A DNA stretch of 64,000 bases, taken from the NCBI GenBank assembly GCA_015228815.1, contig JADGCV010000016.1, forward strand, positions 20,128 to 84,127. The letters run 5' to 3'. Each line of letters begins with the position of its first letter. Within the stretch, counting starts at the first letter, position 1. The position numbers and the translations under genes were made by a program. The DNA is from Magnetococcales bacterium (GTDB taxonomy: Bacteria; Pseudomonadota; Magnetococcia; Magnetococcales; UBA8363). Positions 8,056 to 18,880 of this stretch are shown in pieces. A model generated the notes under the pieces. The model saw only the letters and a list, made by a program, of their open reading frames with translations. It ran no database searches and was not told the DNA's origin.

Positions 8056-8949
8056 ATGAGATGCGTCCATCGAGACCGACAGATGACCGGTCGTTTCGTT
8101 TCGAACCGTAGCGCCCATCCGGTGTGTGGGCGGGCCGAGATCGTTTTCAAGCGGACGGAAGGAGGAACCCGGCTGGGACACCTGTACCAGAGGAATCCGT
8201 ATCGGGTATTGTTTCCCCATTCCGAATCGGGAGAACCGGTGACCGCGGTATTGGTGACGACCTCGGGGGGGATGGTGGGGGGCGACCGTCTGGAAGGGGC
8301 GATCGAGGTTCAGGCGGGTTGCGAGGCGTTGGTGATGACCCAGGCGGCGGAAAAGGTGTACCGTTCCAATGGCGCCGACTGCGGTATCGATCTTTCCCTG
8401 AGTGCGGGTCGGGGTGCGCGTCTGGAGTGGTTGTCCCAGGAGTGCATCGTGTTCGATGGCGCCCGCTTGCGTCGCCATACCCGACTGGCGGTGCAGGGGG
8501 ATGGGGAGATACTGGCCGGCGAACTGCTGGTATTTGGTCGGACCGCCATGGGAGAGCGACTTCGCAGGGGACTGATCCGGGATGCCTGGAGTTTGCGGCG
8601 GGACGATGGTCCGGTTGTCTGGCGCGATGCGTTGCACATGGAAGGAGATCTGGCCTCCCTGTTGGCCGATCCCGCCTGTTTCGACGGCGCTTTGGCTGCC
8701 GGCAGTGTGGTGCATGCAGGACCCGATCATCTGGAAACGGCCCGAACCCTGTTGGCCGAAACCGTTACGGATGGAATTCGGGCTGCGGCTGGCCGGATCC
8801 TCGATGCCGGGGGTGGCGGGGTGACTGTGGTTCGTTGGCTGGGGGATGATCCGGGGTTTTGCCGTGCCGCCTATGGGCGTTTCTGGGCCGGATACCGGTA
8901 CCGGGTGTGGGGCAGACCCGAACGCCTGCCCCGCTTGTGGAATATTTGA
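8056..8949 (+). CDS. ureD: Urease accessory protein UreD
   Basis: UreD (UreH) is the scaffold that binds apo-urease and, with UreF and UreG, delivers nickel. The family region begins [30 protein letters not shown] and continues through [12 protein letters not shown] and [10 protein letters not shown], both hallmark motifs, and [19 protein letters not shown] place the start at 8056, giving 297 residues; the ATG at 8083 is an alternative, and neither has a strong Shine-Dalgarno sequence. It is the first gene of ureDABCEFG, the common order in alphaproteobacteria and related groups. Confidence 0.9.
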   Translation: MRCVHRDRQMTGRFVSNRSAHPVCGRAEIVFKRTEGGTRLGHLYQRNPYRVLFPHSESGEPVTAVLVTTSGGMVGGDRLEGAIEVQAGCEALVMTQAAEKVYRSNGADCGIDLSLSAGRGARLEWLSQECIVFDGARLRRHTRLAVQGDGEILAGELLVFGRTAMGERLRRGLIRDAWSLRRDDGPVVWRDALHMEGDLASLLADPACFDGALAAGSVVHAGPDHLETARTLLAETVTDGIRAAAGRILDAGGGGVTVVRWLGDDPGFCRAAYGRFWAGYRYRVWGRPERLPRLWNI

Positions 8950-8978
8950 ACAAAAACCATTCGCGATGGGGTCTGATC

Positions 8979-9281
8979 ATGCACCTGTCACCTCGGGAAA
9001 AAGACAAACTGTTGGTGGCCACCGCCGCCATGGTCGCCCGCCGCCGTCTGGAGCGGGGGGTACGGCTCAATCATCCGGAGGCGGTGGCCCTGATCACCGA
9101 CTTTGTCGTCGAGGGGGCCCGGGATGGTCACAGTGTGGCCGATTTGATGAGTTCCGGGGCCAGGGTGTTGACCCGGGATCAGGTGATGGAGGGCATCGCC
9201 GAAATGATCCACGAAATTCAGGTGGAGGCCACTTTTCCCGATGGCACCAAGCTGGTGACGGTTCACAATCCAATTCGTTGA
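8979..9281 (+). CDS. ureA: Urease gamma subunit
   Basis: Exactly 100 residues, the standard length. The start at 8979 gives the conserved opening [13 protein letters not shown], followed by [20 protein letters not shown] and the closing [12 protein letters not shown]. UreA forms the trimeric structural core with UreB and UreC. It lies 29 bases after ureD. Confidence 0.97.
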   Translation: MHLSPREKDKLLVATAAMVARRRLERGVRLNHPEAVALITDFVVEGARDGHSVADLMSSGARVLTRDQVMEGIAEMIHEIQVEATFPDGTKLVTVHNPIR

Positions 9282-9328
9282 CCCGTGTACCGGAACAATT
9301 TCGGGATTGCCATGATTCGGAGAACGTT

Positions 9329-9652
9329 ATGATTCCTGGAGAGGTCATTGCCGCCGGAGGGACCATCCTTCTCAATCAGGGACGCGAGACCCTGACCCTG
9401 ATGGTCGCCAACGCCGGCGACCGTCCCATTCAGGTGGGATCGCATTATCATTTTTACGAGACCAACGCCGCCCTTTCCTTCGATCGGGAAGCGGCTCGGG
9501 GATATCGATTGGACATTCCGTCGGGAACGGCGGTTCGTTTCGAGCCGGGACAGAGTCGCCAGGTGCGACTGGTCGCATTGGCTGGGGACCGCAGGGTGAT
9601 CGGATTCAATGCCCGCATCGATGGTGAATTGGGACCGGAGCGCAGAACATGA
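9329..9652 (+). CDS. ureB: Urease beta subunit
   Basis: A 107-residue protein starting [13 protein letters not shown], with the family motifs [19 protein letters not shown] and [17 protein letters not shown] intact. UreB bridges the other subunits of the (UreABC)3 enzyme and supports the active-site flap. It follows ureA by 47 bases and overlaps ureC by 4 bases (ATGA). Confidence 0.97.
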   Translation: MIPGEVIAAGGTILLNQGRETLTLMVANAGDRPIQVGSHYHFYETNAALSFDREAARGYRLDIPSGTAVRFEPGQSRQVRLVALAGDRRVIGFNARIDGELGPERRT

Positions 9653-11358
9653 GCTGTGAAATCGAACGTTCGGCCTATGCCGCCATGTATGGACCGACGG
9701 TTGGTGACAGGGTGCGTCTTGCCGATACCGACCTGTTCGTGGCGGTGGAGGAGGACCGCACCGTTTACGGCGAGGAGGTGAAGTTCGGCGGTGGCAAGGT
9801 GTTGCGGGACGGCATGGGGCAGTCGCAGGCGAGCCGGGCCCAGGGGGCGGTGGACACGGTGATCACCAACGCATTGATCGTGGATCACTGGGGCATCGTC
9901 AAGGCGGACATCGGCATTCGCGATGGCCGGATCGTCGCCATCGGCAAGGCGGGCAATCCCGACATCCAGCCCGGGGTGAACATTGTTTTCGGGCCCGGCA
10001 CCGAGGCCATTGCCGGGGAAGGACGGATTGTCACCGCGGGAGGAATCGATGCCCACATCCACTGGATCTGTCCACAGCAGATCGAAGATGCCCTTCACTC
10101 CGGGGTGACTACCATGCTTGGAGGTGGAACCGGTCCGGCGGAGGGGACCTTTGCCACCACCTGCACTCCGGGTCCGTGGCATGTGGCGCGGATGATGCAG
10201 GCTGCGGAAGGATTGCCGGTCAACATTGGTTTTTTTGGCAAAGGCAATGCTTCCCGTTCCGAGGCCTTGCGGGAGCAGGTGGCGGCTGGGGTATGCGGGC
10301 TGAAGCTGCATGAGGATTGGGGGACGACCCCGGCGGCCATCGACCGGTGCCTGAGTGTGGCCGAGGAGATGGACATCCAGGTGGCGATTCATACCGATAC
10401 CTTGAACGAATCGGGTTTTGTGGAGAACACGTTGGCCGCGTTCAAGGGACGGCCCATTCATGCCTTCCATACCGAAGGGGCGGGGGGCGGTCATGCCCCG
10501 GATATCATCAAGCTGTGTGGACAGAATCATGTTCTGCCCTCTTCGACCAATCCCACGCGGCCCTATACGGTCAATACCATCGACGAACACCTGGACATGT
10601 TGATGGTGTGTCACCATCTGGACCCGCGCATTCCCGAGGATGTAGCGTTTGCCGAATCCCGCATTCGGCGCGAGACCATTGCCGCCGAGGATATTTTGCA
10701 CGATCTGGGGGCTTTTTCCATGATCGCCTCGGATTCCCAGGCGATGGGGCGGGTGGGCGAGGTGATCATTCGCACCTGGCAGACGGCGCACAAGATGAAA
10801 CGTCAGCGCGGCCCGCTGAAGGAGGATGTCGCGGGACACGACAATTTTCGCGTCAAGCGTTATATCGCCAAATACACGATCAATCCGGCGATCACGCATG
10901 GGATTTCCCGCCATGTGGGATCGGTGGAGGTGGGCAAGTTTGCCGATCTGGTCATGTGGCGTCCCATGTTTTTTGGTGTCAAGCCGGACTTGGTTCTCAA
11001 GTGCGGCACCATCGTCGCGGCGGCGATGGGGGATCCCAATGCGTCCATTCCGACGCCGCAGCCGGTCCACGCACGACCGATGTTCGGTGCTTTTGGCGGA
11101 TCGTTGACCCGAAGTTCGGTGTTGTTTGTTTCCCGGGCGGGGGTCGATGGCGGGATCGCCGGTCGTTTTGGTTTGAACAAGACGCTGGTGGCGGTCGAGG
11201 GGTGTCGTTCGGTGTTCAAGGCCGACATGATTCACAACGGGTATACCCCGGTCATGGAGGTCGATCCCGAGACCTATGAAGTTCGGGCCGATGGGGTGTT
11301 GTTGACCTGCGAACCGGCGACGGTGTTGCCGATGGCGCAGCGCTATTTTCTCTTTTGA
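9649..11358 (+). CDS. ureC: Urease alpha (catalytic) subunit
   Basis: Nickel-dependent urea amidohydrolase, 569 residues. All active-site residues are present at a constant offset of +2 from Klebsiella numbering: nickel ligands His136 and His138 (AHIHW), the Lys219 that is carbamylated (GLKLHEDWG), His248, His274 and Asp362 (ASDSQAMG), and the flap Cys321/His322 (MVCHHLDP). It converts urea to ammonia and carbamate in the cytoplasm, using urea brought in by UrtABCDE. It overlaps ureB by 4 bases. Nothing suggests loss of activity. Confidence 0.98.
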   Translation: MSCEIERSAYAAMYGPTVGDRVRLADTDLFVAVEEDRTVYGEEVKFGGGKVLRDGMGQSQASRAQGAVDTVITNALIVDHWGIVKADIGIRDGRIVAIGKAGNPDIQPGVNIVFGPGTEAIAGEGRIVTAGGIDAHIHWICPQQIEDALHSGVTTMLGGGTGPAEGTFATTCTPGPWHVARMMQAAEGLPVNIGFFGKGNASRSEALREQVAAGVCGLKLHEDWGTTPAAIDRCLSVAEEMDIQVAIHTDTLNESGFVENTLAAFKGRPIHAFHTEGAGGGHAPDIIKLCGQNHVLPSSTNPTRPYTVNTIDEHLDMLMVCHHLDPRIPEDVAFAESRIRRETIAAEDILHDLGAFSMIASDSQAMGRVGEVIIRTWQTAHKMKRQRGPLKEDVAGHDNFRVKRYIAKYTINPAITHGISRHVGSVEVGKFADLVMWRPMFFGVKPDLVLKCGTIVAAAMGDPNASIPTPQPVHARPMFGAFGGSLTRSSVLFVSRAGVDGGIAGRFGLNKTLVAVEGCRSVFKADMIHNGYTPVMEVDPETYEVRADGVLLTCEPATVLPMAQRYFLF

Positions 11359-11370
11359 GGGATTATTTTC

Positions 11371-11928
11371 ATGGGCCATGGGCGGTCAGGCATGAACGAC
11401 GAGCGGCGGGTGACGGTGCTGGTTCGCGGCGGAGGTGTGGCGCGGGTACCGGAGACGGCCCGAGTGACCCTGGCTTTTCACCTGCGTCATAAACGGCGGA
11501 TTCGCATGACCGACGATGCGGGGGTGCCGTTTCTGCTGGATCTGGAGCAGGCCACCCTCATGGAGGATGGCGATTTGTTGTTGCTGGCCGACGGTTCGGG
11601 GTGCATTCGCGTGGTTGCCGCCCGCGAAGGGGTTGTGGATATGATTCCGGCAACCGTGGAGGAGGGGGTGCGTCTGGCATGGCACATCGGCAACCGTCAC
11701 ACCCCGCTTCAGGTGTTGCCCGGCGGGGGCTTGCGCATTCTGGACGACCCGGTACTGGCCGACATGTTGGCGGGGTTGGGCGCCCAGGTGACCCGATGCC
11801 TGGCTCCGTTTTCCCCGGAGGGGGGCGCTTATGGCCACGGCAGCCGTGGTGGCATGGAGCGGCCTAAGCGATCGGAGGATTCCATTCACGAACATGGCGG
11901 TCATGTACATCGTCATGATCACTCCTGA
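11371..11928 (+). CDS. ureE: Urease accessory nickel chaperone UreE
   Basis: A 185-residue metallochaperone. The C-terminal half carries WHIGNRHTPLQV, the UreE nickel-site region, and the protein ends in a His-rich tail ([13 protein letters not shown]) that would bind extra nickel. The ATG at 11371 has a GAGGGA sequence 8 bases upstream; an alternative ATG at 11392 would shorten the protein by 7 residues. It hands nickel to UreG. The end overlaps the likely ureF start. Confidence 0.9.
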   Translation: MGHGRSGMNDERRVTVLVRGGGVARVPETARVTLAFHLRHKRRIRMTDDAGVPFLLDLEQATLMEDGDLLLLADGSGCIRVVAAREGVVDMIPATVEEGVRLAWHIGNRHTPLQVLPGGGLRILDDPVLADMLAGLGAQVTRCLAPFSPEGGAYGHGSRGGMERPKRSEDSIHEHGGHVHRHDHS

Positions 11929-12610
11929 GGGCATTCTTCAGGTTTTGATGACCTGGTTTTCCCCTGGTTTTCCGGTGGGGGCCTATTCGTATTCCCATGG
12001 CCTGGAATGGTTGGTGGAATCGGGTCTGGTGAATGACGAGGAGCGATTGCGGCGATGGGTTGGGGGGTGTTTGCGTCACGGGGTGGCGCGCAGTGATGGT
12101 ATTTTTCTGAAGAGGGCCTGGCAGACGGCATGGGAGGGCGATATGTCGGCCCTGGAGGAGGTGGCGCTGTGTGCGGAAACCTGTCGGCCCAGTCTGGAGT
12201 TCCACCTGGAAAGCAGTGCCCAGGGGACGGCTTTCATGAGGGTTGTGTGTGATGCCTGGCCCGAAGAATTCATCACTGCCTGGCACGAGCGGCTGGTTGC
12301 GACCTCGCGGGAGCCGGCCCTGGCGGTGGCCATCGGGATGGCCGCGGCCCGTCACGATCTGCCTCTGACCTCGACCCTGACGGCCTGTCTGCATGCCTGC
12401 GGCGCCAATCTGGTCTCCGCCGGGGTGCGGCTCATTCCACTGGGGCAAAGTGCCGGGCAGCGCATCATCGCCCGTTTGCGGGACGATATTGATTTGGCCC
12501 GGGAAACGGTCCTGGTGGCGGACGCAGACGATTGGGGCAGTGCCACGGCCATGACCGACTGGGCTTCCCTGAAACACGAAAACCAATACACGAGGCTGTT
12601 TCGATCATGA
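11894..12610 (+). CDS. ureF: Urease accessory protein UreF
   Basis: Helical accessory protein that joins UreD and regulates the UreG GTPase during nickel loading. The family core starts [25 protein letters not shown] and ends in a conserved region with [17 protein letters not shown]. The start is uncertain: ATGs at 11894, 11903 and 11915 are all in frame within the end of ureE; I chose 11894 because a GGAGGA lies about 14 bases upstream, giving 238 residues against a usual 220-230. The stop overlaps ureG by 4 bases. Confidence 0.9.
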   Translation: MAVMYIVMITPEGILQVLMTWFSPGFPVGAYSYSHGLEWLVESGLVNDEERLRRWVGGCLRHGVARSDGIFLKRAWQTAWEGDMSALEEVALCAETCRPSLEFHLESSAQGTAFMRVVCDAWPEEFITAWHERLVATSREPALAVAIGMAAARHDLPLTSTLTACLHACGANLVSAGVRLIPLGQSAGQRIIARLRDDIDLARETVLVADADDWGSATAMTDWASLKHENQYTRLFRS

Positions 12611-13248
12611 GTTCCGTGGTGCGAGTCGGTATCGGCGGGCCGGTAGGCTCGGGAAAGACGGCGTTGCTCGACCGGTTGTGCAAGGCGATGCGTGACGATT
12701 ATCGCATTGCCGCCATCACCAACGACATCTATACCCGGGAGGATGCGGAATTTCTCAACCGTTCCGGGGCACTGGCTCCGGAACGGATCGCGGGTGTGGA
12801 GACCGGTGGCTGTCCTCATACCGCCATTCGCGAGGACGCCTCCATCAATCTGGCCGCCGTGGAGCGGATGATCCGGCGTTTTCCCGACCTCCAGTTGGTA
12901 TTCATCGAGTCGGGTGGGGACAATTTGTCCGCCACTTTTTCGCCGGAACTGGCCGATTTGACCCTCTATGTGATCGACGTTGCCGCGGGAGACAAAATTC
13001 CACGCAAGGGGGGGCCGGGCATCACCCGTTCCGATCTGTTGGTGATCAACAAAATCGATCTGGCGCCTCATGTCGGGGCCAGTCTGGAGGTGATGGCGCG
13101 GGATACCCGTAAAATGCGCGGCAAGGGTCCGTTTGTCTTTGCCAACATGAAATCAGGGGCGGGGCTTGAAGAGATTATCCGATTCATCGTCGAATGCGGT
13201 GGCCTCGGTCCAGCCGCAGTCAAAAGCGATCGGGTGGGGGCCGGATGA
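12607..13248 (+). CDS. ureG: Urease accessory GTPase UreG
   Basis: SIMIBI-class GTPase of 213 residues that powers nickel transfer into apo-urease. The P-loop is [13 protein letters not shown], the nickel-binding CPH motif is in [12 protein letters not shown], and the ESGGDNL and [11 protein letters not shown] motifs are intact. It starts in an ATGA overlap with ureF, where the preceding reading frame would add only ureF sequence. Last gene of the urease operon; its stop lies 3 bases from the stop of the convergent histidine kinase gene, with no obvious terminator between them. Confidence 0.97.
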   Translation: MSSVVRVGIGGPVGSGKTALLDRLCKAMRDDYRIAAITNDIYTREDAEFLNRSGALAPERIAGVETGGCPHTAIREDASINLAAVERMIRRFPDLQLVFIESGGDNLSATFSPELADLTLYVIDVAAGDKIPRKGGPGITRSDLLVINKIDLAPHVGASLEVMARDTRKMRGKGPFVFANMKSGAGLEEIIRFIVECGGLGPAAVKSDRVGAG

Positions 13249-13251
13249 GGG

Positions 13252-16200
13252 TCAGTATGAAAATGGAAGATACTGCGCAAGCGTTTCCAACAGTTTTTTC
13301 TTGCGGATCGGTTTGGCCAGGTGTCCATTGCATCCGGCTTCGAGGCTTTTTTCCACATCCCCCGCCATGGCGTTGGCCGTCAAGGCGAGAATCGGACACG
13401 GTTCCCTTTGGTTCTCGCGTTCCCACGTCCGGATCCGGCGTGTCGCCTCATGCCCATCCATCTCGGGCAGTTGAACATCCATCAACACCAGGTCGAAATG
13501 GGCCTCGGGTTGGGTGAACATGGCGACGGCCTGACTTCCCGTGACTGCAATGTCCAGGGTATGGGCAATCGGTTCGAGGAAGGCCTTGATCACCACCTGG
13601 TTTTCCTCGGTGTCTTCCACCAGGAGGATGTGAAATACGGAATGTGAAGTTCCGGTTGCCGCGGGTTGCCGCTGCGACCGTGCCGTCATCATCCGGTCAA
13701 GTTCTCCAGCCAGGAGATCCCGGGAAAAAGGCTCGGGAAGAAAACTGGCCCCCATGCGGTGCAGGAGGATGGGCAGACCGCGGTCGGTGCAGCAGCCACA
13801 AACCAGAATGGGAAGATTCTTGCCGATGGGAAGTTTCCTGATCCGTTCGACCTCGGCGGCAACATCCGTGGAATCCCCCTGATCGTGGTGGATCAGGAGA
13901 CCATCCGGAGGTGCCTGACCTGAAGCGGGCTCCTGGAATTCATATTCCAATTGCCGTCTCGATTCGCTGGTCCGTACCTGGATTCCCAGGGAGGTCAACA
14001 TTTCTTCCAGGTAACCATTGCGGATCGGATGATCATGTTTGACGAGGATTCGTTTACCCAGCAACGTTTGTTCTTCGCGGGACAGGATTTTGGGTCCGGT
14101 TGTTTCCTTGAGCGAAAGGGTGATGGTGAAAACGCTTCCCTGTCCGGTTCGGCTGTGCATGGATATGGATCCCTGCATCAGTCCGACCAGACGTTGACAG
14201 ATGGAGAGCCCGAGTCCGGTCCCGCCATGGCGCCGGCTGTTGGATGAATCGACCTGTCGAAACGGCTCGAATATTGTTTTCTGGTATTCCGCGGGAATGC
14301 CGATGCCGGTGTCCACCACACGGAAGATGACCTGGTGCCGGGAATCTTCCAGGGGTTCCGCGCTCGCCAGGATGGCGATACTGCCCGAATCGGTGAATTT
14401 GACCGCGTTGCCGATCAGATTGACCAGGATCTGACGGATTCGGATTGGATCACCCAGGCACCAATCGGGAACCGTGTCCTCGACCAGGGTGATGCGCAGC
14501 AGCCCTTTCTCCTGGGCGCGAAACCGAATGACCTCGACGACATCGCGCACGATGTGGCGGGGATTGAAGGCGACGTTGTTCAAGATCATCTGGCCCGCTT
14601 CCACCTTGGAAAGATCGAGAATGTCGTTGATGATCTGCAACAGGTTTTCGCCGGCGGAGTGACAGATGGCCAGATGGCTGCGCTGTTCGACCTTCAAGTC
14701 GCTCTCCAGCAGCAGTTCGGTGATGCCGAGGATGGCGGTCATCGGCGTGCGTATTTCATGGCTCATGGTCGCCAGGAATTCGCTCTTCGCACGGTTGGCG
14801 ATTTCGGCGTGCTGCCTGGCCTGTTGCAATTCTTCCTCCATGCGGCGACGCTGAATGAACTTCCAAACTTCATCACCGACCATCTGGAGCTGGAATACAT
14901 CCTCCGAGTTGTACTCGTCGCCTTTGTAGCCCACCCCGAGAATCATGACCACCCGGCCATCATGCATCACCGGAATGCAGGCATGACAGCGGATTGGATT
15001 GCCGTTTTCCGGTTCTCCCATCGGTCCCATGCCGCGCCAGAGGTCATTTTCGACCACGATCTGTCCAAAATGATTGCTGTTGGCGACGATTCCGGCACGG
15101 TCCAGAAAATCGTTGCGCAAAAGCAGCGCCCGGCAATCCCCCATGGCGGTATCATGGAGGCTGATCAACGACAAGGTGTCATGGCTGTCAATGGCCAGGT
15201 ACAAATACCCTACCTTGCTGGAGGTCACCGACCGGGCAATGGCGACGGCGCGGTGGCACAGTTCTTTTTCCCCCAATTGACCAATATCGCGATTGAGTTC
15301 CAGCAATCGGTTCAGACGTTCTCCGTTGGTTGCCAGACGGTGGTGCGCCTTGGCCAGTTGCGCTTCCGCCCGTTTCCGCGGGGTGATGTCGTGGAAGATG
15401 CACTGAAAGAACCGTCTTTCGCCAAGATCGATGACCCGGACGGAAACAAAAACATCCTTGATGATGCCACTTTTCGCACGGAATCGGGTTTCAAAGGAAT
15501 CGTATCCTCTGTCGAGAATTTTCATGACGTGTCGTGCCGTCTCTTCGGGAGTTTCGGCACAGTCGTAATCGTTGACGGCCATGTTTATTATTTCATCGGA
15601 AGGATATCCGAGAAGTTCGTGTATCCTTTCGTTGAACAGGAGCATTCGTGTCGTTTCCGGGTCGATGACCACAACGGCATCGGGTGAATGATCGAAAAGA
15701 TTGCGATAGAGTGTTTCTGCTTTTTGTCTTTCTTTGATCTCGTTTTTTAGTTTTTTATTATAATAGACCAATATGATCAGTATGAATCCGGCGACTGCCA
15801 ACCCGGCGGAAATGCCGATGATGGCTTTCTCGATTCGATGGTCTGTCCAATAAGGTTTTTGTTGTCCGTACCATTGGCGCAATAATTTACCGTATTCATC
15901 GGATACGATGATTCTTCGGATTGCATGGTCCAATTTTTCCAGGAGTTTGATTTTTCCCGGGTGCAGAAGGTAACCACGTTTGAGTTCAAAAACGGGGGGG
16001 CCGACGACCTTGATGCGCTCTTCCAGGTCAAGACGTCGCGCCTTTGCAAGCAGCATGGGCTGGGGTACGATCAAAGCGTCCACTTCTCCGGCCAGCAGGG
16101 AGAACAATGCTGGTTCGATACCGGAAAAGGGAATGAGTTTGATTTCCTTTTGTTGCGCCAGTTGCGTCGATGCGGCACTTTCCTTGATGACGGCGGTGCG

Positions 16201-16692
16201 CTGTCCCGCCAGGGTTTTCAGGCTGGTGATCGATTGGTTTTCGGAGCGGACGAAGATGGAAACAGGGACCGTCTCCATCTCTTCGGACAGAAGAAATTCC
16301 GCCTTGCGTTCGGGGCTGATGCCGATTCCGGGGATCAGATCGGCCCGTCCTTCCCGCACCTCCTGCATTGCCTCGGACCAGTTTTCCACCACCAGATAGC
16401 GCACCTCCAGATCCGCCTCACGGGCCACCAAGGAAAGGAGGTCGATGGCAAAGCCCTGAGGGCGCCCTTCGGCGTCAAGACTGTAGAGTGGTGGAAAATC
16501 GCGCAGTACCGCGGCTGTGATTTTCCGTGGCGTTTCGTTGGCACGCGATGGAGATGCCGCAATCACGATGGACAGGATCATGACCAGTGCAATGGCAATC
16601 ATGCGCAAGCGCACACCCCATGCAACTTCATGACGTTCTGTGGATGTGTCGAACATTTTTCTTGGTCCATCGGGTTGTATGGGTTTACCCAT
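13252..16692 (-). CDS. Hybrid sensor histidine kinase with periplasmic solute-binding domain, PAS, GAF and receiver domains
   Basis: A 1146-residue membrane sensor. Order: first membrane segment at about 30-46; a type II solute-binding (SBP_bac_3-like) domain at about 55-275; second membrane segment at 289-310; PAS at 325-440; GAF-like at 465-620; HisKA with phospho-accepting His645 (MSHEIRTP); HATPase with [19 protein letters not shown] and GGTGLGLSI; a degenerate receiver-like region at about 895-1010; and a C-terminal receiver ([10 protein letters not shown], phospho-Asp in [13 protein letters not shown]). The sensor presumably detects an amino-acid-like or amine ligand. It is convergent with and 3 bases from ureG, which raises but does not prove a nitrogen link. 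An in-frame ATG at 16656 is an alternative start; neither has a strong ribosome-binding site. Confidence 0.9.
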   Translation of the reverse strand: MGKPIQPDGPRKMFDTSTERHEVAWGVRLRMIAIALVMILSIVIAASPSRANETPRKITAAVLRDFPPLYSLDAEGRPQGFAIDLLSLVAREADLEVRYLVVENWSEAMQEVREGRADLIPGIGISPERKAEFLLSEEMETVPVSIFVRSENQSITSLKTLAGQRTAVIKESAASTQLAQQKEIKLIPFSGIEPALFSLLAGEVDALIVPQPMLLAKARRLDLEERIKVVGPPVFELKRGYLLHPGKIKLLEKLDHAIRRIIVSDEYGKLLRQWYGQQKPYWTDHRIEKAIIGISAGLAVAGFILIILVYYNKKLKNEIKERQKAETLYRNLFDHSPDAVVVIDPETTRMLLFNERIHELLGYPSDEIINMAVNDYDCAETPEETARHVMKILDRGYDSFETRFRAKSGIIKDVFVSVRVIDLGERRFFQCIFHDITPRKRAEAQLAKAHHRLATNGERLNRLLELNRDIGQLGEKELCHRAVAIARSVTSSKVGYLYLAIDSHDTLSLISLHDTAMGDCRALLLRNDFLDRAGIVANSNHFGQIVVENDLWRGMGPMGEPENGNPIRCHACIPVMHDGRVVMILGVGYKGDEYNSEDVFQLQMVGDEVWKFIQRRRMEEELQQARQHAEIANRAKSEFLATMSHEIRTPMTAILGITELLLESDLKVEQRSHLAICHSAGENLLQIINDILDLSKVEAGQMILNNVAFNPRHIVRDVVEVIRFRAQEKGLLRITLVEDTVPDWCLGDPIRIRQILVNLIGNAVKFTDSGSIAILASAEPLEDSRHQVIFRVVDTGIGIPAEYQKTIFEPFRQVDSSNSRRHGGTGLGLSICQRLVGLMQGSISMHSRTGQGSVFTITLSLKETTGPKILSREEQTLLGKRILVKHDHPIRNGYLEEMLTSLGIQVRTSESRRQLEYEFQEPASGQAPPDGLLIHHDQGDSTDVAAEVERIRKLPIGKNLPILVCGCCTDRGLPILLHRMGASFLPEPFSRDLLAGELDRMMTARSQRQPAATGTSHSVFHILLVEDTEENQVVIKAFLEPIAHTLDIAVTGSQAVAMFTQPEAHFDLVLMDVQLPEMDGHEATRRIRTWERENQREPCPILALTANAMAGDVEKSLEAGCNGHLAKPIRKKKLLETLAQYLPFSY

Positions 16693-17037
16693 TACATACC
16701 GGACCGGTCAATTTTATTTTTATTATTTATCAATATGGTCCTGACTCTATTATACATGGTTAATCTTGTTTTTCACAAGGATTCTTTCTTGTTATTTCTA
16801 TACATATTTAAATTATACTGAATTAATTGACCTATTTTTATTGTTTGTTGTTTTATTGTCTGGAATGAAATAAGAACACTGACAATTTATTAAATCGTGA
16901 AGATGGGCATGCATCAATGTACAGTTTATAGATGTTGACTAAGGGCATGCGCGGATTTTCTTGAGGAGTGCCTCGGGTGCGGCGGGTGGTGGGTGGTAGA
17001 GATGTTTTGTAGATTGATATTTTGGAGGAGAATGAAA
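16693..17037. other. AT-rich intergenic region
   Basis: About 345 bases, markedly AT-rich from 16700 to 16900, separating the leftward kinase from the rightward antitoxin-like gene. It probably holds promoters for both. I looked for a HicA toxin partner just before the HicB-like gene and found none. Confidence 0.5.
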
Positions 17038-17391
17038 ATGAGTGAGGTGGATTATCCTTTCGGGATCAGGCCCCTGAGTTCGAATGAAGGCGGTGGTTAT
17101 TTGATCGAGTTTCCTGATCTTCCAGGTTGCATGTCTGATGGCGAGACGGTTGAAGAAGCGATTGCCAACGGTAAGGAAATCATGCTTTCCTGGTTGGCAG
17201 TCGCCCAGGATCAGGGACGAGCGATTCCTGAACCACATTCCATCGGAAAATTCAGCGGCCAGTGGCGCATGCGCGTTTCCAAAAGCCTTCATGCGGATCT
17301 TGCGCGACGTGCCAAACTGGAAGGGGTCAGTCTCAATACATTGGCGGCGACGCTGTTGGCGGAAGGTTTGGGTCGGTATCGGGCGGGTTGA
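17038..17391 (+). CDS. HicB-like antitoxin, apparently without HicA partner
   Basis: A 117-residue protein with the HicB layout. The N-terminal half has the degenerate RNase H-like fold signature (GGGYLIEFPDLPGCMSDGETVEEAIANGKE), and the C-terminal half is a ribbon-helix-helix type DNA-binding segment (SKSLHADLARRAKLEGVSLNTLAATLLAEGL). The start at 17038 is fixed by a GGAGGAG sequence 7 bases upstream; the ATG at 17032 would be too close to it. HicB normally neutralises the HicA mRNA interferase encoded beside it, but no HicA frame is visible on either side. It may be a stand-alone regulator or the survivor of a broken module. Confidence 0.8.
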   Translation: MSEVDYPFGIRPLSSNEGGGYLIEFPDLPGCMSDGETVEEAIANGKEIMLSWLAVAQDQGRAIPEPHSIGKFSGQWRMRVSKSLHADLARRAKLEGVSLNTLAATLLAEGLGRYRAG

Positions 17392-17473
17392 CATTCATCC
17401 TTGGATTGACGGTGTGGACTTTTTTTGTGCGGGTTCATCGTGAATCCGACAAGCGGTTTCGTTCACGAATGAA

Positions 17474-18880
17474 TCACTCCTCCTGGCGTCTGAGTTTGTT
17501 GTTGAGGGTTTGCCGGGTGATGCCCAGAAGGGTGGCGGCCAGGCTTTTGTTGCCATGGGCGCGATCCAGGGCGGCCTGAATGAGAAATTCTTCCGTTTCC
17601 TGGATGGTGGGCAGGCGGCCATGGAAGGTGATTCTTGGCGGGGTGTCGTGGGGAAGATGCTGTGGCATCCCATCCCTTCCCCGAGGGACGACCGCCTCCC
17701 TGAGGGGGGACAGGGACAGGGTCGTGGCGTCGTTTCGCGCCAGGACGTCATGAATCATGGCGCGCAGCTCGCGGACGTTTCCTGGAAAGTCGTAGGCAAA
17801 AAGAAGATTGAACAGTTCGTGCGGAAGATTCGGAACCGGCTTTTTCAGGTTTTCCGAGGCCTCCTGCAAAAAATGGCGGGTCAAAAGAGGAAGATCCTCC
17901 TTGCGGTCGCGCAGTGGGGGAATCGTGACCTGATGGGCCGAAAGACGAAAATAAAGATCGGGTCGAAAGGTTTGCTCCTTCATCAGGGCATTGAGGTCGC
18001 GATGGGTGGCGCAGATGATTCGGGCATCGGTCCTCTGCGCCAGATCGGCCCCCAACGGAAAATACTTCCGGTCCTGGATCAGACGCAGCAGCTTGACCTG
18101 GGACGAGGGTTTCAGGTCGCCAATCTCATCCAGAAACAACGATCCTCCCTGGGCCTGACTGATCAATCCTTTTCGATGCTCCATCGCTCCGGAATAGGCC
18201 CCTTTTCTGTGCCCGAACAGGGTATCGGAAAACATGTTGTCATCGAGACCCGCGACGTTGATTCCGATCAAGGGACCCGTGCGACCGCTGAGGGTGTGGA
18301 TCGCCTGGACGAGCAGTTCCTTTCCGACTCCGGTTTCCCCCATGACCAGTACCGGTTCCTGAGAGGGGGCGATCGCCTCGGCATATTGAAACACCCGCTG
18401 CATGGCCTTGCTCTGGGTGAGAATGGCGGCAAAGGCAGGATTGTGCGCTGCCCGTTCGGAAAACAGTGCCTCCTTGAGCGTGCCGACCTCCAACCGGAGT
18501 CGCCGGACCTCCATCAGTTGCCGGATGGCGGTGATGAATCGGTTGTTTTCCACGGGTTTGACCAGATAATCCGCCGCTCCTTCCTTGATGCACATGACTG
18601 CCCGGTCGATTTCCTGGTTGGCGGTCATGATGATGACCTGAATGGCCGGGAAACGTTGCACCAGTTCCCTGAGAAGGTCTTCTCCGCGACAATGGGGCAT
18701 TTTCAGGTCGAGAACCACAAGGGCTGCGCCGTGAAGATCGATGAACTTGATCAATTCCCGGCCATCGGTCATGGTAACCACCGGCTCGATTCCCGCCAGG
18801 CGCAACTGGGTCTTGGAACTGAAAAGGATTTCCTCCTCGTCATCGACCAGAATGATGGGTGGGGTATTGGGTCCGCTCAT
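17474..18880 (-). CDS. Sigma-54-dependent response regulator (NtrC family)
   Basis: A 468-residue regulator. Receiver domain at 1-120 with acidic pocket (LVDDEEE), phospho-Asp58 (VVLDLKMP) and conserved Lys in YLVKPV; AAA+ domain at about 145-375 with Walker A GETGVGKE (181-188), Walker B LFLDEIGD and arginine-finger region FRPDLYFRL; Fis-type helix-turn-helix at the C-terminus (LAATLLGITRQTLNNKL). The sigma-54 contact loop reads GAYSGA (227-232) instead of GAFTGA. The Phe-to-Tyr change is common, while Thr-to-Ser is rarer. The gene starts in a 4-base overlap with the upstream kinase gene, its obvious partner. Targets are unknown; the sigma-54 promoter before urtA is one possibility. Confidence 0.93.
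   Translation of the reverse strand: MSGPNTPPIILVDDEEEILFSSKTQLRLAGIEPVVTMTDGRELIKFIDLHGAALVVLDLKMPHCRGEDLLRELVQRFPAIQVIIMTANQEIDRAVMCIKEGAADYLVKPVENNRFITAIRQLMEVRRLRLEVGTLKEALFSERAAHNPAFAAILTQSKAMQRVFQYAEAIAPSQEPVLVMGETGVGKELLVQAIHTLSGRTGPLIGINVAGLDDNMFSDTLFGHRKGAYSGAMEHRKGLISQAQGGSLFLDEIGDLKPSSQVKLLRLIQDRKYFPLGADLAQRTDARIICATHRDLNALMKEQTFRPDLYFRLSAHQVTIPPLRDRKEDLPLLTRHFLQEASENLKKPVPNLPHELFNLLFAYDFPGNVRELRAMIHDVLARNDATTLSLSPLREAVVPRGRDGMPQHLPHDTPPRITFHGRLPTIQETEEFLIQAALDRAHGNKSLAATLLGITRQTLNNKLRRQEE

Noticed and set aside
7802..8059. 85-codon frame between urtE and ureD
   Set aside because: No ribosome-binding site, no motif, and the hairpin at 8009-8032 lies inside it.
9454..11379. 641-codon open frame antisense to ureC
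   Set aside because: Mirror of a strongly conserved urease gene; no protein motif of its own.
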